30,736 nt of DNA from an uncultured Eubacteriales bacterium (GCA_900313545.1 OMRS01000092.1:1-30736); one strand, 5' to 3'; positions 14,748-23,383 are shown, counted from the stretch's first letter. Notes: generated by a model not told the origin, from the letters alone. A program made the numbers and translations.

Positions 14748-15632
14748 TTACTTGATAGCGCCGTCGACCATGCCCTGAATAATATATTTCTGTGCGAAAA
14801 TATAGAGGATGATGACCGGCAGCATTGCCAACAGAGTAGAGACCATGATCAGGTTCCACTGCTTCACGAAGGAACCAATGAAGCCCTGAACCGCCAAAGG
14901 AATAGTCCGAATGGGGCTGTTGCTGCCCAGCAGCAGGAGCGGGAGGAGGTAGTCGTTCCAGATCCACAGACCATTGAGGACAAGGACGGTGACGAACACG
15001 GGCTGAAGCAGCGGGAACACGATTCTGAAGAACGTGCCGGCGCGGGTGCAGCCGTCGATGTCCGCCGCTTCTTCCAGCTCGAGGGGCACACTCTTGATGA
15101 ATCCATGGAAAATAAAGATCGTCATGGATTCACCAAAGCCAAGATAGGCAAACACGATGCCCTGATAAGAACGCAGCATGGGGATATGGAGGAAGTTGCC
15201 CAGATCACGGAACCACGTGATCAGGGGGAACATCACGACCTGGAACGGGATAACCATGGCGGCCACAAACATCATGAAGAGGAAGTTGGACCATTTGGTC
15301 TTGTTGCGCACCAGCACCCATGCGGTCATGGCGGAGAAAATGGAAATAATCGCCAGAGAGAGCACCGTGATGATGACGGAGTCCCGGAGGGCCTGAATGA
15401 AGTTGAACGTGGGATTCTCCCACACGGTTTTAACGTTGACAAAGAAGTTGCCCGGATCGTTGGGCATTCCAACCGCCTGATTGATAATCTCACCATTGGT
15501 TCTCATGGAATTGAGAACCACGATGATGAAGGGCATCAGGAAGAGAATGGAAAGCAGGATGCCGACGATTTCCAGGACGATTTTTCTTCCGGGGTGAATC
15601 GCATTTTTCCCTTTCACAGCATCTGTCTGCAT
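14748..15632 (-). CDS. Sugar ABC transporter permease, MalG type
   Basis: A 294-residue inner-membrane protein with six predicted helices. The EAA loop that docks to the ATPase is LELEEAADIDGCTRAGTFFRIVFPLLQP, about residues 195-222. The C-terminus MVDGAIK is typical of MalG/CUT1 permeases (Q-G-x-x-x-GAxK). Its ATG overlaps the stop of the partner permease (TAATG). It works with the MalF-type permease and the binding protein to import a sugar, most likely the disaccharide used by the GH65 enzyme downstream. Confidence 0.93.
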   Translation of the reverse strand: MQTDAVKGKNAIHPGRKIVLEIVGILLSILFLMPFIIVVLNSMRTNGEIINQAVGMPNDPGNFFVNVKTVWENPTFNFIQALRDSVIITVLSLAIISIFSAMTAWVLVRNKTKWSNFLFMMFVAAMVIPFQVVMFPLITWFRDLGNFLHIPMLRSYQGIVFAYLGFGESMTIFIFHGFIKSVPLELEEAADIDGCTRAGTFFRIVFPLLQPVFVTVLVLNGLWIWNDYLLPLLLLGSNSPIRTIPLAVQGFIGSFVKQWNLIMVSTLLAMLPVIILYIFAQKYIIQGMVDGAIK

Positions 15633-16549
15633 TACATCTCCACCTCCTTGCTCTTGTTATAGCTGACCTGGATCAGAGAGATGACCATCAGCACGACAAA
15701 GAAGATCACGGCCTTGGCCTGGCCTTCTGCCATCTTCGAATACTTGAATGCCGTATTGTAGATGTTCAGTGCGAGGAATTCAGACATGTTGACCAGGGAC
15801 TTCATGAACATACCTGCGGGGCCGCCATTGGTCAACGCAAGGTTCACGTCGTACATCTTGAAGGAATTGGTCAGGGTCAGGAAGAGAGAAATGGTGAACG
15901 CATTCGCCATCAGAGGCATCAGGATCTTGTGCACAACCGTGGGATAGGTGGCACCATCCACCTCTGCCGCTTCCAGAACCGACTTGGAGATACCCTGAAT
16001 CGACGCCACGTAGATCATCATGATATAGCCGGCATACTGCCAGGTATTCACGGTCACCAGAGCCCCGATAACGGTATCCTTGTTGGTAATCAGGGAGGAA
16101 CTGATAAAGCCCCATCCAAGGGATTTGCCCAGGTCCGGCAGGATGTTGTTGAACACAAACTGCCAGATGGAACCGAGAACGATACCGCCAATCAGGTTGG
16201 GAATGAAGTAGGCGGCACGATAGAAATTCTTGCCTTTCACCTGGCTGGTCACCAGCAGGGACAGCAGGAAGGAAACCACGTTCACTGCAATGACGTTGAA
16301 GATCGTAAACTTCACGGTCACCAGGAAGGAATGCAGGAATGCAGGCTCCTTGAAAATGTTGCCATAATTGGCCAGGCCGATCACGTTGGCATTGGAGCTG
16401 ACACCATTCCAGTCCGTGAACGAATAATAAATACCGTAGATAAACGGAATGATGATGACCATCAAGAATGCCAGTACCGTGGGTACCAGGAACAGGAACT
16501 CGGTCAGTTTCCTGCGCTGTTTGCTGGACAGTCCGCTCTTGTCATTCAT
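15632..16549 (-). CDS. Sugar ABC transporter permease, MalF type
   Basis: A 305-residue membrane protein with six helices. A cytoplasmic start (MNDKSGLSSKQRRKLTEFLFLVPTVLAFL) is followed by the periplasmic-side FTDWNGVSSNANVIGLANY found in CUT1 permeases, and the EAA loop VLEAAEVDGATYPTVVHKILMPLM at about 215-238. It pairs with the MalG-type permease encoded next. A hairpin separates it from the upstream binding protein gene. No ATP-binding subunit is encoded nearby; a shared MsmX/MsmK-type ATPase elsewhere in the genome is the usual solution. Confidence 0.93.
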   Translation of the reverse strand: MNDKSGLSSKQRRKLTEFLFLVPTVLAFLMVIIIPFIYGIYYSFTDWNGVSSNANVIGLANYGNIFKEPAFLHSFLVTVKFTIFNVIAVNVVSFLLSLLVTSQVKGKNFYRAAYFIPNLIGGIVLGSIWQFVFNNILPDLGKSLGWGFISSSLITNKDTVIGALVTVNTWQYAGYIMMIYVASIQGISKSVLEAAEVDGATYPTVVHKILMPLMANAFTISLFLTLTNSFKMYDVNLALTNGGPAGMFMKSLVNMSEFLALNIYNTAFKYSKMAEGQAKAVIFFVVLMVISLIQVSYNKSKEVEM

Positions 16550-16571
16550 TCTGCTACGTCACACCCCTTCT

Positions 16572-16613
16572 TATTAAAACTGCGCCGGAGGGGAAGCTCC
16601 CCTTCCGGCGCAG
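16572..16613 (-). terminator. Intra-operon hairpin after the binding-protein gene
   Basis: On the minus strand, a near-perfect stem starting CTGCGCCGGA and closing with CCGGCGCAG, with an inner AGGGGAGCTTCCCCT extension, is followed by TTTTAATAA. It lies between the binding protein and permease genes, where such hairpins commonly stabilise the binding-protein mRNA and make it more abundant than the permease message. Confidence 0.88.
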
Positions 16614-16647
16614 CTTCTTCTACTCTGCGTGGGTACTGAGTCTCGGA

Positions 16648-17904
16648 TTATTTCTGAGCGGCTCTTTCAGCGATCGCCTGCTTCACCATCTCTTCGAAGG
16701 TGTCCACATCGATGGCATCGGTGGCCAGGAGCTCATAGTATCCGCCGAGGGTGCCCATTCCGAAGCCGTCCCACAGCTTGTACTGCTGCCAGCTGTAGGT
16801 CTTGCCGGCGGCGTTCCACTGCATGACGCTCTTGGAGAGAGGCGTTGCCGGCTCGAGGGTCACGTTGGTGAATGCAGGCACCATGGCTGCCTTGTTGACC
16901 ATGTAGTCATGGCCTTCCTCGGAAGTGGCCATGAAGTTGAGGAACGCGATGGCCTCGTCAGCCTTGCCGGTGTTGCCGTTGACAACATACCAGGAAGGAG
17001 GATTGACCAGGATGCCATCGGTGTCTTCCTTCAGGAAGGCATGAGGCGCGAAAGCCATGGGGAAGGAAACGTTGTTGTCCTTCTCAAACGCGGCGATGTT
17101 GGGATCCATCCAGTTGCCCTGATGATAGAAAGCGGTCTTTCCATTCATGAAAGCGGCCAGCTGCATATCCTGGGTACCATTGACAAAGATGTCCTTGTCG
17201 CAGTACTTGAGCAGGAGAGCCACATACTGGCAATACTCGTGGAAGCGGTCGTCGATCACTTTGCCTTCGAGCACGGCATCGATCACGGAGGTGTCGTTGC
17301 GGGCAAGGCCAACGGTGAGGTAGACATTGAAGTTGTGCAGACCGGTTACCCAGGTCATGCCGACTGCGGTGCCGCCAGCCATGGAAACCACGGCATCCAG
17401 GCCCAGCTCGCCCTTCATGGAATCGAGCTTCTCAAAAGCCGCCTTATAGGCGTCGACGTTCACGAGGGTTGCGGGATCGATGCCGGCCTTGTCAAGGATG
17501 TCCTTGTTGTAGGCCAGGCCGTATCCTTCGACTGCCACCGGGAAGCCAACGATCTTTCCCTCGGGATTGAGGTAGGCCTGCTCGGTGTACTTGGTCCACT
17601 CTGCGCCATCCATGGGAGCGATCTTCTCGGCATACAGATCATATCCGGAAGGTCCTTCGATGACGAAGATGTCGGGTTCGGAGCCAGAAGCAAATTCAGC
17701 CTTCAGAACGGTGTTGTAGTCGCTGGAGCCGCCACCGGTGATGACCTTGACCTTCACACCGGTCTTCTGCTCATACAGTTTTGCAAATTCCTGCAGAGCC
17801 GCATCGATTTCGACCTTGTTCTGAACGATGGTGATGTCAGCCAGAGCGGAGACAGCAGCCACGACCATCACAAGCGCCAGGGCGATCGCGAGAATCTTTT
17901 TCAT
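16648..17904 (-). CDS. Sugar ABC transporter substrate-binding protein without lipobox
   Basis: A 418-residue extracytoplasmic binding protein (family 1, MalE-like). Residues 1-22 are a signal peptide: MKK, then a long hydrophobic stretch ending AVSALA before DIT, a signal peptidase I site. The mature part has GGGSSDYNTVLKAEFASGSEPDIF, GFPVAVEGYGLAYNKDILDKAGID and MNGKTAFYHQGNWMDPN, all typical of CUT1 binding proteins. There is no Cys in the first 100 residues, so the usual lipid anchor of Gram-positive binding proteins is missing. It is first in the operon, behind a strong promoter and before a stabilising hairpin, so it should be the most abundant product. The sugar bound is unknown; the GH65 neighbour suggests an alpha-glucoside. 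Confidence 0.92.
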   Translation of the reverse strand: MKKILAIALALVMVVAAVSALADITIVQNKVEIDAALQEFAKLYEQKTGVKVKVITGGGSSDYNTVLKAEFASGSEPDIFVIEGPSGYDLYAEKIAPMDGAEWTKYTEQAYLNPEGKIVGFPVAVEGYGLAYNKDILDKAGIDPATLVNVDAYKAAFEKLDSMKGELGLDAVVSMAGGTAVGMTWVTGLHNFNVYLTVGLARNDTSVIDAVLEGKVIDDRFHEYCQYVALLLKYCDKDIFVNGTQDMQLAAFMNGKTAFYHQGNWMDPNIAAFEKDNNVSFPMAFAPHAFLKEDTDGILVNPPSWYVVNGNTGKADEAIAFLNFMATSEEGHDYMVNKAAMVPAFTNVTLEPATPLSKSVMQWNAAGKTYSWQQYKLWDGFGMGTLGGYYELLATDAIDVDTFEEMVKQAIAERAAQK

Positions 17905-17957
17905 AGGAATCTCCTCCGTATTCTCTTACCCTGCGTTCACAGGGCGTTGTCACATAT

Positions 17958-17986
17958 ACTATATTCCCATTAACGCTAAATGTCAA
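17958..17986 (-). promoter_or_regulatory. Promoter of the sugar ABC/GH65 operon, with candidate LacI-type operator
   Basis: On the minus strand, TTGACA (17981-17986), a 17-nt spacer and TATAGT (17958-17963). The spacer holds TTAGCGTTAA (17970-17979), a near-palindrome centred on CG with a single mismatched pair. This is the usual shape of a LacI-family operator and would block RNA polymerase. No LacI-type gene is in the window. Confidence 0.82.
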
Positions 17987-18067
17987 CCAAATCGTACTCT
18001 GTTTTTTTTGCAGTTTGTACAGAACGAGTTCATTTGCCATCCGATTTGCAACAATTCACACCAACAT

Positions 18068-19531
18068 TCAGTGATGATTTGTCGTATTTTCCAGAAGGCG
18101 CACACGATGTAGTCCAAAGTACTCCGCGAGGCTCATGTTGGTCCAGTGTTCCGGATTCTCCGAAACGGTGGGTTTTCCTGTCATGCAGCGGATCGTCCAC
18201 TCAGGGACCGCCACATCGGATCCTTTCGGCGCAGCTTCCAGAATCCGGTATTCCCTTTGGACCTGCTCCACATATGCGCCCTGACGCCCGGTCAACTGAT
18301 CCGAAGCCAGCTGGACATAGCCCTTCTGCTGCCCCTGCACCAGGCACAAAAGCAGGAGCGCTGCCGCAGCGGCAATGGACGTCCTTCGGGCCGGCTGCCG
18401 GTTCAGCATCCTGCGGGTCTCCCGCGGAAGAAACCCCGCCATCACACAGACCGCCACCGGCATGCTCAGCAGCACGAAATCGGAATACATGTTGATGACC
18501 CTTCCGGATCCCGCATATCCGCTTGAATACATATGAGGGAAAATCATGGCGCACAGCACCAGATACTCCGTTGCCGCCACCGCAGCCAGATGCAGCCAGC
18601 TCCCCTTCTGCTCCGGCACTTTTCCCGCCACATGCGGCAGCATCAGGCAGAGAAATGCCGCCAGCGGCGTTTTAAACAGAAAGCGCAGCAGATACTGCCC
18701 CCCTGCCCCAAGTGTGGACGCTGTCTGCAGCGCCAGCCACCCCGGCCCGCTTTCATGGGCTCCGTCCGTTTCCATTCTCACCTGATTGCCCGGGGCAAGG
18801 ACCGACAGCAGCAGCCCTGCAGCAAGCAGGGCCAGATACACCATGGCAAGAGTCCTTCGTCTTCCCTGCAGGAATGCCTCAAGTGCCTGCATTGCCAGAA
18901 TACAGAAGGTCATCATGGCGGTCATGTAGTTGTCCATGCCCAGCAGGAAAAACAGTGCGGCCACGCAGATTCTCCCGGGAATTCCCGGCCTGGCCCCGTC
19001 CAGAATCTGGCGGTCCGACACGGTCAGGGTCATGAGTGCCACCGCCTCGGCACCGGTATAGAACCATGCACCGTTAAACCAGTATATTCCTTCCACAATG
19101 TCAGGAAGAAAGATCAGGGATGAGAGGGCCATGACAAGGTAGGTCGTCAGGAAAAACGTTCTGTCTGTCTTCAGCCGTTCCACCATTGCCCGCCTGAGAA
19201 ACATGTACCAGCCCAGCAGTTTCGCCGCCAGCAGCACCACCGCATGGATTCCATAGAGCTTGAGGGAAAACACCGCCGGATTGATGGACATCAGAAAGAC
19301 CCCGGTCGCAGTCCCCTGCCAGTCCCGCCACGTGCGCAGCGTATAGCTCAGCGCATCCCGAAGCACATGCAGGATGCTTCCTGTCTTCAGAAATGTGGCA
19401 TGCGTGTAGGTGGCAAAAGTGAAATCATCCGTAGCCGGATGCGCCCCCGCCGCACCGATAAAAAAAGGGAGAAGCAGCACGGCAAATGCTGCTGCTCCCA
19501 ACATGCCAACCGCCATGCGGTGCTTTTTCAT
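18068..19531 (-). CDS. Multi-pass membrane protein, DUF6056/GT-C-like
   Basis: A 487-residue protein with a signal-anchor-like start and about ten membrane helices. The first extracytoplasmic loop contains ATDDFTFATYTH, whose paired Asp residues recall the catalytic motif of GT-C glycosyltransferases. A later VLAPGNQVRM matches the APGN...R motif I associate with DUF6056 proteins. The soluble C-terminal tail (about 420-487) is extracytoplasmic or cytoplasmic depending on helix count. It may transfer a sugar from a lipid carrier to a surface polymer, but that is inference. The ATG overlaps the stop of the hydrogenase gene by four bases (ATGA), so the two are translated together despite unrelated functions. 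No terminator is seen after it. Confidence 0.6.
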   Translation of the reverse strand: MKKHRMAVGMLGAAAFAVLLLPFFIGAAGAHPATDDFTFATYTHATFLKTGSILHVLRDALSYTLRTWRDWQGTATGVFLMSINPAVFSLKLYGIHAVVLLAAKLLGWYMFLRRAMVERLKTDRTFFLTTYLVMALSSLIFLPDIVEGIYWFNGAWFYTGAEAVALMTLTVSDRQILDGARPGIPGRICVAALFFLLGMDNYMTAMMTFCILAMQALEAFLQGRRRTLAMVYLALLAAGLLLSVLAPGNQVRMETDGAHESGPGWLALQTASTLGAGGQYLLRFLFKTPLAAFLCLMLPHVAGKVPEQKGSWLHLAAVAATEYLVLCAMIFPHMYSSGYAGSGRVINMYSDFVLLSMPVAVCVMAGFLPRETRRMLNRQPARRTSIAAAAALLLLCLVQGQQKGYVQLASDQLTGRQGAYVEQVQREYRILEAAPKGSDVAVPEWTIRCMTGKPTVSENPEHWTNMSLAEYFGLHRVRLLENTTNHH

Positions 19532-21009
19532 GGTCTCCCGTCCTTTGTGTCGATCTCATCAAAGCCATAGTTGGCCACGTTTTCACCCACTCTGCGCTCA
19601 TCTGCATTCCGGAGCAGCTGCTTGCGCAGTCCCAGGCTCTTGCGCAGATCGGTGATCTTGGCCGGACCATTCACGCAGCCGCCTTCACATGCCATGCCTT
19701 CCACCAGGGTCTCCGGCAGCTTTCCGGCACGCAGCATGGTCAGGGCCTTCTTGCACTCCGCCGCGCCATTGCAGCGCAGGCACGTCACCGGCAGATCAAA
19801 TCCGTCCTCGACCAGGACCTGCTGGACAGATGCGGCAACGCCGCCCGAGACGGCAAAATTCTTTCCATAGATGGAACCCTGCTGGATATCCGCGGCCGCA
19901 ATGGATTCCGGATCGATACCCCTGGCATCAAACATGGCGCTGACTTCCTCAAAGGTCAGCACGTAGTCCACGCCTTCCACACCGTTTTCCCTGTACCTGC
20001 GGGCCTCGCTCTTCTTGGCCATGCAGGGGCCGATAAACACCACCGAAGCACCCGGATGCTGCTTCTTGATCCAGCGTGCCGTGGCCACCATGGGCGAGAA
20101 GGTGTGGGACACCTTGCTCATGAGGGTGGGGAAATGTTTCTGAACCATGTTGAAAAACGCGGGGCAGCAGCTGGTGGTCATGTGTCCGCCCTCCCGGGCC
20201 ACCTCCTTGACCTCCTGAGCCTCATAGTATGCTGTGGCATCCGCGCCCATGGCCACCTCCATCACGTCGGTAAAGCCAAGCTTCCCGATGGCAGTGATCA
20301 GTTCGCCCACGTTCATGCCACCGAACTGGCCTTCGGCCGAAGGTGCAAAGCAGGCATAAATCTCCCGTCCTTCACGGATCTCCCTGATGACATCGGTGAT
20401 CATGGAAGTGTCCGAAATCGCGCTGAAGGGGCAGGCCGCCGTGCAGGCGCCGCAGGAAATGCACTTGTGATAATCGATATTGGCCCGCTTGTTGACCTTG
20501 TCCACGGAAATGGCATCCACCGGACAGGAACGCACACAGGGACGGCGGGCGTCAGATATGGCGTTATAGGGGCAGGCCTGAGCGCACATGCCGCACTCAC
20601 GGCACTTGTCCGGATCGATGACCGCCCCCTGATGAGTCATGGTAATCGCCCCGAAATGACAGGCCTCCAGACAGCGCTGCGCCATACAGTGCTGGCAGTT
20701 GCTGGTCACCGTATAGCGCTGCAGGGGACAGCCCTCGCAGGCGCTGTTCATGATGGCGATGATCTCATGGGTCATCTTCTGGGTCTTCTCGTCGTAGTGG
20801 TTGGGGCGGCCCATTGCCATGATCAGACGGTTGCGCAAAATCTCCCGCTCCCGGTACACGCAGCAGCGGTACGTCGGCTGACTCCCATGGGGAATCACCT
20901 CCAGAGGGATGGCGTCCACCCGGTCCTCCAGGGTTCCTTCGTAGCTGTACTTTGCAGCCAGTGTCAGCACCTTGTGTTTCCAGTTAATGTGTCGGATATC
21001 ATTTTCCAT
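19528..21009 (-). CDS. Monomeric [FeFe] hydrogenase, group B-like
   Basis: A 493-residue protein. The N-terminal region has the YRCCVYREREI motif I associate with group B (B1/B3) enzymes. Cys-rich clusters follow: CEGC and CQHCMAQRCLEAC (91-117), CRECGMCAQACP (136-147), CVRSCP (158-163) and CISCGACTAACP (183-194), enough for several [4Fe-4S] centres. The H-cluster motifs are present in variant form: L1 TSCCPAF (279-285), L2 GPCMAKK (327-333) and L3 EGMACEGGC (437-445), keeping all four Cys ligands. Canonical enzymes have TSCCPxW, MPCxxKK and a Gly-rich end after L3; here the latter reads VNGPA. It is cytosolic and ferredoxin-linked, making or consuming H2, or acting as an H2 sensor. A GGGAGG site precedes the ATG. 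It lies between ychF and the GT-C-like gene; maturases are not in the window. Confidence 0.9.
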   Translation of the reverse strand: MENDIRHINWKHKVLTLAAKYSYEGTLEDRVDAIPLEVIPHGSQPTYRCCVYREREILRNRLIMAMGRPNHYDEKTQKMTHEIIAIMNSACEGCPLQRYTVTSNCQHCMAQRCLEACHFGAITMTHQGAVIDPDKCRECGMCAQACPYNAISDARRPCVRSCPVDAISVDKVNKRANIDYHKCISCGACTAACPFSAISDTSMITDVIREIREGREIYACFAPSAEGQFGGMNVGELITAIGKLGFTDVMEVAMGADATAYYEAQEVKEVAREGGHMTTSCCPAFFNMVQKHFPTLMSKVSHTFSPMVATARWIKKQHPGASVVFIGPCMAKKSEARRYRENGVEGVDYVLTFEEVSAMFDARGIDPESIAAADIQQGSIYGKNFAVSGGVAASVQQVLVEDGFDLPVTCLRCNGAAECKKALTMLRAGKLPETLVEGMACEGGCVNGPAKITDLRKSLGLRKQLLRNADERRVGENVANYGFDEIDTKDGRP

Positions 21010-21063
21010 GCCGTCATCCTCCCTTTCTATTCAGATCAGTTTCCGTTCAGAAACCGCCCTTCA

Positions 21064-22161
21064 TCATACGTTAAAGCGGAACAGCGTCACGTCCCCGTCC
21101 TGCATGACATAATCCTTGCCCTCGCTGCGGATGAGGCCCTTCTCCCTGCAGGCATTCATGCTGCCTTCCCGGGCAAGCGCCTCATAGGGAACGATCTCCG
21201 CACGAATGAATCCCCTTTCAAAATCGGAATGAATCTTGCCCGCCGCCTGGGGTGCCCGGGTTCCCTTTCGAATGGTCCACGCCCGGCACTCATCCGCGCC
21301 TGCGGTCAGGAAGGAGATCAGCCCAAGAAGATCATAGCACTCGGTGATCAGCCGGTCCAGGCCGCTCATTCCCAGGCCCAGCTCCTCGATGAACATCTCC
21401 CTCTCCTCGTCCTCCATCTGGGCGATGTCTTCCTCCACCTTGGCGGAAATCACCAGGACCTTGGCATTTTCATTTTCCGCAATTCGGGCCACTTCCTGCA
21501 CCTGGGGCAGTTCGGACATGTCCTTTCCCAGATCATCCTCCTTGATGTTGCAGGCATAAATGACCGGCTTGGTGGTCAGGAGGAACCACTCCCTGACGAT
21601 TTCCTGCTCCCGGTCGTTGAGCTCACAGGTTCTTACCGGCTGCAGTTCGTCCAGATGCGCAATCAGCTTTTCTCCCAGTTCCGCCTCTTCCCTGGCCCGC
21701 TTGTCGCCGCTCTTGACCAGCTTGGCGGCTTTTTCCGCACGCTTGCCCACCGTCTCCCGGTCAGCAGCAATCAGTTCCACGTTGATGGTCTCAATATCCG
21801 ACTTGGGATCCTTGCTGTCCGCATGCCGGATGATATCCGCATCCTCATAGCAGCGCACCACATGAACGATGGCCTCGCATTCCCGGATATGAGAAAGGAA
21901 CTTGTTGCCCAGACCCTCTCCATGGCTGGCGCCCTTCACCAGGCCTGCAATATCCACAAACTCGATGACCGCCGGAGTCTTTTTTTTGGGATTGTACATT
22001 TCCGCCAGGTGGTCCAGCCGGCTGTCCGGCACAGCCACCACGCCGGTATTGGGTTCTATGGTGCAGAACGGATAATTGGCCGCTTCCGCGCCCGCTCTGG
22101 TAATGGCATTGAACAGGGTGGACTTCCCCACATTGGGAAGCCCGACGATTCCTAATTTCAT
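21064..22161 (-). CDS. ychF: YchF/Ola1 family ATPase
   Basis: A 365-residue protein of the usual length. It has the P-loop GLPNVGKS at 7-14, DIAG in switch II, and the noncanonical NIKE in [10 protein letters not shown] in place of the NKxD guanine-specificity motif, which makes YchF an ATPase rather than a GTPase. The central helical arm and the C-terminal TGS domain ([30 protein letters not shown]... ending in VTLFRFNV) are complete. It associates with ribosomes and modulates translation and oxidative stress response. It is 54 nt upstream of the hydrogenase gene with no terminator between, so probably co-transcribed. Confidence 0.97.
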   Translation of the reverse strand: MKLGIVGLPNVGKSTLFNAITRAGAEAANYPFCTIEPNTGVVAVPDSRLDHLAEMYNPKKKTPAVIEFVDIAGLVKGASHGEGLGNKFLSHIRECEAIVHVVRCYEDADIIRHADSKDPKSDIETINVELIAADRETVGKRAEKAAKLVKSGDKRAREEAELGEKLIAHLDELQPVRTCELNDREQEIVREWFLLTTKPVIYACNIKEDDLGKDMSELPQVQEVARIAENENAKVLVISAKVEEDIAQMEDEEREMFIEELGLGMSGLDRLITECYDLLGLISFLTAGADECRAWTIRKGTRAPQAAGKIHSDFERGFIRAEIVPYEALAREGSMNACREKGLIRSEGKDYVMQDGDVTLFRFNV

Positions 22162-22423
22162 AATGCGTGTTTCTCCTTTGAGTTTTCTTTGATTCTACAG
22201 GTTCTGCGAGTCCCGTCTTTCTGACCGGGTGCCGCGGGGATCAATATCGCATGAGGGTTTATGCCCCTTTGTACGCATATCTGCCGCGAGATTAGTCTCT
22301 CTGTGTGTTTCATCTTCATTCATATGATGATCTTCAGGGATTCGAGATGAAGCCCCCCGTTCTCTCCCGCAGGTTCAGGCATGCTGCAAAGCGTCCTTCC
22401 GGCCCGGTAAACTGCTGCTGCCA

Positions 22424-22804
22424 TCAGCCTTCTTCTGCGATGCCGGAAATGATTCTCCTGCAATGAACAGGATCCGCTTCCGTCAAAGGGATGTTTCCGG
22501 TCACGCCCTTCATCCTGCATTCATACCGCACCGGAGCATTTCTCAGTATCAGGTCCTGCTGTCCGCTTTCCTGTCCCTGACCCCTCACTAGACCTGGTAT
22601 CAGATCGCGCATCTGCCGCCTGGTCCAAATCACGGTGCTGACCAATCCCGGCCGCATCAGCCATCCGCTGTCTGACTGTCTGAAGCTTCCTTGAGGGTTC
22701 GTTCTTTTCCTGTCAGGCCCATCAGCATATCCTGCACAGAATGTGCCGCCGGGCTGCTGATCACATCCATCTCCAGTCTCTTCGGCTTTGAGAACTGACC
22801 CCAT
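22424..22804 (-). CDS. Doubtful 126-residue ORF or remnant
   Basis: ATG 22804 is preceded by AAAGGAG nine nt upstream and lies about 35 nt after the candidate promoter, so expression is possible. The 126-residue product has no recognisable domain, signal or membrane segment; it is rich in Gly, Arg and Gln. Another frame over the first half (22657-22848) looks more protein-like, which suggests a frameshifted remnant rather than an intact gene. Confidence 0.2.
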   Translation of the reverse strand: MGSVLKAEETGDGCDQQPGGTFCAGYADGPDRKRTNPQGSFRQSDSGWLMRPGLVSTVIWTRRQMRDLIPGLVRGQGQESGQQDLILRNAPVRYECRMKGVTGNIPLTEADPVHCRRIISGIAEEG

Positions 22805-22843
22805 TTAAAGCTCCTTTCCAAAGGGCCCTCATCATCACCTTGT

Positions 22844-22873
22844 ATCATATACTAACCGGGGGCCCGGTTGCAA
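22844..22873 (-). promoter_or_regulatory. Candidate regulated promoter with inverted repeat in the spacer
   Basis: On the minus strand, TTGCAA (22868-22873), an 18-nt spacer and TATGAT (22844-22849). The spacer contains the perfect 7-bp inverted repeat AACCGGG-CC-CCCGGTT (22854-22869), which overlaps the -35 box and looks like a repressor site. Confidence 0.45.
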
Positions 22874-23335
22874 TGTTGTTTCATTTATAATAGTTAAAAA
22901 GCACCTGTTTTACGCCCTTTTTCAGACTGCAATGCTCCTGCATGATCTGTGATCCATTTTCCAGATTCTTTGCACCTGACCGGTTCCTTTTTCCCGCATG
23001 CAAAACTGTTTCTCATGTCTCGCGGCGCCGCCCCGGATAAACCCCGCCCTGCCAGTCCCAGGACGCCATCCGGCGCAAAATCCGGAAAAACCTCTCTGTA
23101 TGCGCATCCAAAGCCCTGATGCCCCGCCTGCATCGCTTAGGCTCTTCGGAGGGTCGAAAGATACCCCTGTTCCCTGAAGTATTCCTCAATGTACAGGTTT
23201 CCTTTTCATATTCCCAACCAAAGGAAGGCCTCGGTCCGCTCTTTTTTTGATGGCCATTATTCAAACGCATACGCTTGCGCAGTGTGAATGCCCCTGTCAT
23301 CGGATTCCTTCCTGCACAGGCCGCATGCAGTCAAT

Positions 23336-23383
23336 CGCCCTCCGTTCCCATCCTCTCAAAACAGAGGGAGGGAACGGAGGGCG
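23336..23383. repeat. Long inverted repeat (hairpin)
   Basis: The 14-base arms CGCCCTCCGTTCCC and GGGAACGGAGGGCG pair perfectly, and an inner CCTCT/AGAGG adds five more pairs around a CAAAAC loop. It lies about 114 nt after the YheO-type gene. No T-run follows on either strand, so it is not a standard terminator. It could be an mRNA 3'-end stabiliser, a REP-like element or part of an RNA. Confidence 0.7.

Noticed and set aside
19486..22155. An 889-codon open frame on the plus strand
   Set aside because: It lies exactly antisense to the hydrogenase and ychF genes, has no recognisable domain and a His/Gln/Arg-rich composition typical of the complement of GC-rich coding sequence.
22162..22330. 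Possible riboswitch or structured leader upstream of ychF
   Set aside because: Short stems can be drawn, but no known aptamer consensus, no terminator/anti-terminator pair and no clear promoter could be recognised.
23336..23383. Hairpin considered as the terminator of the YheO-type gene
   Set aside because: No T-run follows on the minus strand and it is more than 100 nt from the stop codon, so it is reported only as an inverted repeat.
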